DNA from: Paenibacillus pasadenensis DSM 19293
GTDB taxonomy: Bacteria > Bacillota > Bacilli > Paenibacillales > Paenibacillaceae
Length of the DNA stretch: 64,000 nt
Reading direction: 5' to 3'
Assembly (NCBI RefSeq): GCF_000422485.1
Contig: NZ_KE383853.1
Location: 55,154-119,153, forward strand
This document shows, in pieces, positions 62,241-64,000 of this stretch (within the stretch, counting starts at the first letter, position 1; every line of letters starts with the position of its first letter). Under the pieces are notes generated by a model, which had not been told where the DNA came from, did not search any database, and saw only the letters and a program-made list of their open reading frames with translations. The translations under genes were made by a program, and so were the position numbers.

Positions 62241-62642
62241 ATGGCTATCCGCAAGCTGGAGCATGTCGGCGTCATGACGGCGCATCTGGAGGCTTCGATC
62301 GACTTTTACAAGCAGGTGCTCGGCATGGAGCACACGTACACGCTGACGCACACGAACGGCGTAATCCGCCTCGCCTTCCTGCGCTTCCCCGGCTCCGAGC
62401 AGACGGAGCTGGAGCTGATCGAGGGCTATGACTCCGATCTGCCGGCCGAGGGCAAGACGCATCATATCGCCTTCACCGTCGACAACGTCGAGGAAGAGTT
62501 CGAGCGCATCAAGCGGCTCGGCGTTCCGCTGCGCGACACCGAGCTGACGACGCTGCCGAACGGCGCGCGCTACTTCTTCTTCTACGGACCGGACGGCGAG
62601 CTGCTCGAGCTGTTTCAGCCGGGACAGGCTCCTACCGCCTGA
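62241..62642 (+). CDS. VOC family (glyoxalase-like) protein
   Basis: A 133-residue metal enzyme of the vicinal oxygen chelate fold. MAIRKLEHVGVMTAHLEASI then DFYKQVLGMEHTYTLTHTNG is the first beta-alpha-beta unit (metal His in LEHVGV), and KTHHIAFTVDNVEEEFERIK the second (His in HHIAF), with the metal Glu in YGPDGELLELFQPG. The arrangement matches methylmalonyl-CoA epimerases and lactoylglutathione-lyase-like proteins. Substrate unknown. AAAGGAGG precedes the ATG. It follows ytqB by 16 bases and so shares its mRNA. Confidence 0.85.
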   Translation: MAIRKLEHVGVMTAHLEASIDFYKQVLGMEHTYTLTHTNGVIRLAFLRFPGSEQTELELIEGYDSDLPAEGKTHHIAFTVDNVEEEFERIKRLGVPLRDTELTTLPNGARYFFFYGPDGELLELFQPGQAPTA

Positions 62643-62704
62643 CGGCCTCCCGTCCTGTCGGCAATCATCCTCTACATATCTTTCGAATAGGAGTGGAAAT
62701 AGAG

Positions 62705-63679
62705 ATGACACTCGCACCATACCCGCTTAAATTCAAGCCTGAAATGAAGGAACGCGTCTGGGGCGGCCGCGCCCTGGAGCAGTTCGGCCTGGAGCTGCCC
62801 GACGGCCACATCGGCGAAGGCTGGATGATCGGCGATCATCCGAACGGCACGACCACCGTGCTCGGCGGACCGCTGGACGGCCTCGGCCTCGACGAGATCC
62901 GCGAGCGCTACGGGCGCGAATGGTTCGGCAGCAAAGGCTTTTCCGAGAAGAACGGCCGCTTCCCGCTGCTCATCAAGCTGCTCGATTGCAACGACGACCT
63001 GTCGGTGCAGGTGCATCCGACCGACGCCTACGAAGGACTGCCGGCCGGCGAGCTCGGCAAGACGGAGATGTGGTACATTCTCGACGCCAAGCCGGGCGCC
63101 AAAATCATCTACGGCCTCAAGGACGGGGTCGACCGCGCCGCCCTGCGGCAGGCGATCGACGAGGACCGCGTCATGGAGACGATGCAGGAGGTCGAGGTGA
63201 AGGCGGGCGACGCGTTCTACATCCCGGCCGGCACCGTGCATGCGCTGTGCGCCGGCGTCGTCGTCGCGGAGATCCAGCAGAACTCGGATACGACGTACCG
63301 CGTCTACGACTACAAGCGCCCGGGCCTGGACGGCCAGCTGCGCGAGCTTCATGTCGAGGACTCGCTCAACGTCATCGCCTACGAAGGCGCCGGAGCGACG
63401 CGCATGACGACGGACGGCGCGCAGCCGGGCAGCTGGCTGACGATCGCCGAGTCCCCCTACTTCCTCGTCGACAAAGGCGTCGTGCGCGGTCCGTGGGAGC
63501 TGACCGTATCGCCGGACAGCTTCGTCATCCTCGTCATCGCGGAAGGCTCCGGCTCCATCGCCTGGGGCGACGGGCAGTCGCAGGAGGTCAAGGCCGGCGA
63601 ATGCTTCCTGCTGCCGGCGACGCTCGGCTCCTGCACGCTGGACGGCGAGCTGACCGTGCTGCGCAGCCTCGTGCCATAA
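62705..63679 (+). CDS. manA: Mannose-6-phosphate isomerase, class I
   Basis: A 324-residue zinc enzyme interconverting mannose-6-phosphate and fructose-6-phosphate. The zinc ligands are in LSVQVHPTDAYEGLPAGELG (VQVHP), the KTEMWYIL strand and YIPAGTVHALCAG (PAGTxHA). EIQQNSDTTYRVYDYKR with the catalytic Arg is also present. Length fits the short Gram-positive ManA. The chosen ATG at 62705 has AGGAG ten bases upstream; GTG at 62693 overlaps that site. End of the plus-strand run; a strong terminator follows. Confidence 0.95.
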   Translation: MTLAPYPLKFKPEMKERVWGGRALEQFGLELPDGHIGEGWMIGDHPNGTTTVLGGPLDGLGLDEIRERYGREWFGSKGFSEKNGRFPLLIKLLDCNDDLSVQVHPTDAYEGLPAGELGKTEMWYILDAKPGAKIIYGLKDGVDRAALRQAIDEDRVMETMQEVEVKAGDAFYIPAGTVHALCAGVVVAEIQQNSDTTYRVYDYKRPGLDGQLRELHVEDSLNVIAYEGAGATRMTTDGAQPGSWLTIAESPYFLVDKGVVRGPWELTVSPDSFVILVIAEGSGSIAWGDGQSQEVKAGECFLLPATLGSCTLDGELTVLRSLVP

Positions 63680-63698
63680 GCTTTTGCGAATGCATGCC

Positions 63699-63737
63699 AA
63701 AAAGCGTGCCGGATGGAAATCCGGCACGCTTTTTTTA
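63699..63737 (+). terminator. Terminator of manA
   Basis: AAAAGCGTGCCGGAT, GGAA loop, ATCCGGCACGCTTTT, then TTTT. Works on both strands. Confidence 0.95.
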
Positions 63738-63769
63738 TATATCCAGCTCGCTCGAATGCCGAGCAGGCG

Positions 63770-64000
63770 CTACAGAGCCGCAGCCGTCCCGCGAGGGAGC
63801 CGCAGGCTGAACGCGCGCCCTCCCCGCTTGCCCTCCGTCCCGTACAGGACGACGAGCAGCGTCTCCGCTTCGCGGCTGAGCGAGCCGTCGTGCAGATAGC
63901 GCTCCAGATCGAACGGCAGCCGCTCCACGACCGCGTGCTTCTGCAGCTCCTTTTCGCCGAGGCCGAGCCGCGCGAACTCCGCTCCCGCCTCCTCCGGCGC
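63770..64000 (-). CDS. C-terminal end of an unrecognised protein, cut by the window edge
   Basis: Reading the minus strand from the edge gives an open frame of 76 residues to a stop at 63770-63772. Visible pieces are EFARLGLGEKELQKHAVVER, LPFDLERYLHDGSLSREAET and LLVVLYGTEGKRGGRAFSLR, ending PRGTAAAL. The pattern is that of a real soluble protein, with GC-rich third positions as in its neighbours, and the shared manA terminator lies 33 bases beyond its stop. The family cannot be told from this fragment. Confidence 0.65.
   Translation of the reverse strand, partial: APEEAGAEFARLGLGEKELQKHAVVERLPFDLERYLHDGSLSREAETLLVVLYGTEGKRGGRAFSLRLPRGTAAAL

Overview
The window reads as chromosome from a GC-rich member of the Paenibacillaceae (Paenibacillus or a close relative). 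The reasons are a GC-rich Firmicute gene set with strong AGGAGG ribosome binding sites, a SigI/RsgI pair, RsbT/RsbU-type signalling parts, an SLH-domain surface protein, AraC-type response regulators paired with HisK/LytS-type kinases, a T-box controlled ilv-leu operon and an infC-rpmI-rplT operon with a leader terminator. No rRNA, tRNA, transposase, phage or CRISPR gene was found.

Layout. 1-8.1 kb: a palindromic repeat array, a 55-residue protein, a GGCT-like protein, and the 5-oxoprolinase genes pxpA, pxpC and pxpB. The pxp set is broken up by a MOSC protein, an XRE/MmyB regulator and a divergent fabF-like gene. 8.4-13.9 kb: a tightly coupled operon of ABC ATPase, a permease fused to an M1-peptidase-like domain, an ECF sigma factor, a membrane protein and a second ABC ATPase. 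13.9-16.45 kb: an AT-rich island with two unrecognised membrane or secreted proteins, probably acquired. 16.5-25.8 kb: a large NHL/SLH surface protein, a two-component pair with a dual-kinase sensor, and a VWA lipoprotein. 25.9-28.2 kb: small orphan genes and an amidoligase operon. 28.2-29.7 kb: gene-free repeats (one minisatellite and two palindrome arrays). 29.9-38.4 kb: a sugar-sensing and uptake locus (response regulator, kinase, binding-protein sensor, then mglB-mglA-mglC). 38.6-47.1 kb: HMGL-like aldolase, leucyl aminopeptidase, an RsbT-like protein with an RsbU_N-histidine kinase, sigI-rsgI, small proteins and a peroxiredoxin. 47.2-54.0 kb: ilvB-ilvN-ilvC-leuA-leuB behind a promoter and a T-box leader. 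54.2-64.0 kb: housekeeping genes (GNAT, infC-rpmI-rplT, GT2, PAP2, trmB, radical SAM/ytqB, VOC protein, manA) and one gene cut by the window edge.

How parts work together. The ilv-leu operon makes valine, isoleucine and leucine precursors and should be switched on by uncharged tRNA, probably tRNA-Leu. The mgl locus reads as a sensor lipoprotein plus kinase plus AraC-type regulator controlling a galactose-type importer whose promoter carries a 21-bp-spaced direct repeat. The RsbU_N domain at the front of a PAS-histidine kinase, with a degenerate RsbT directly upstream, suggests a partner-switching input wired into a phosphorelay.

The most unusual structural feature is a set of four arrays built from three unrelated palindrome families, all spaced at 51-53 bp, or close to five turns of B-DNA. 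Several shorter coding-type minisatellites (36, 39 and 42/43 bp) sit at gene ends, so this genome seems prone to tandem duplication.
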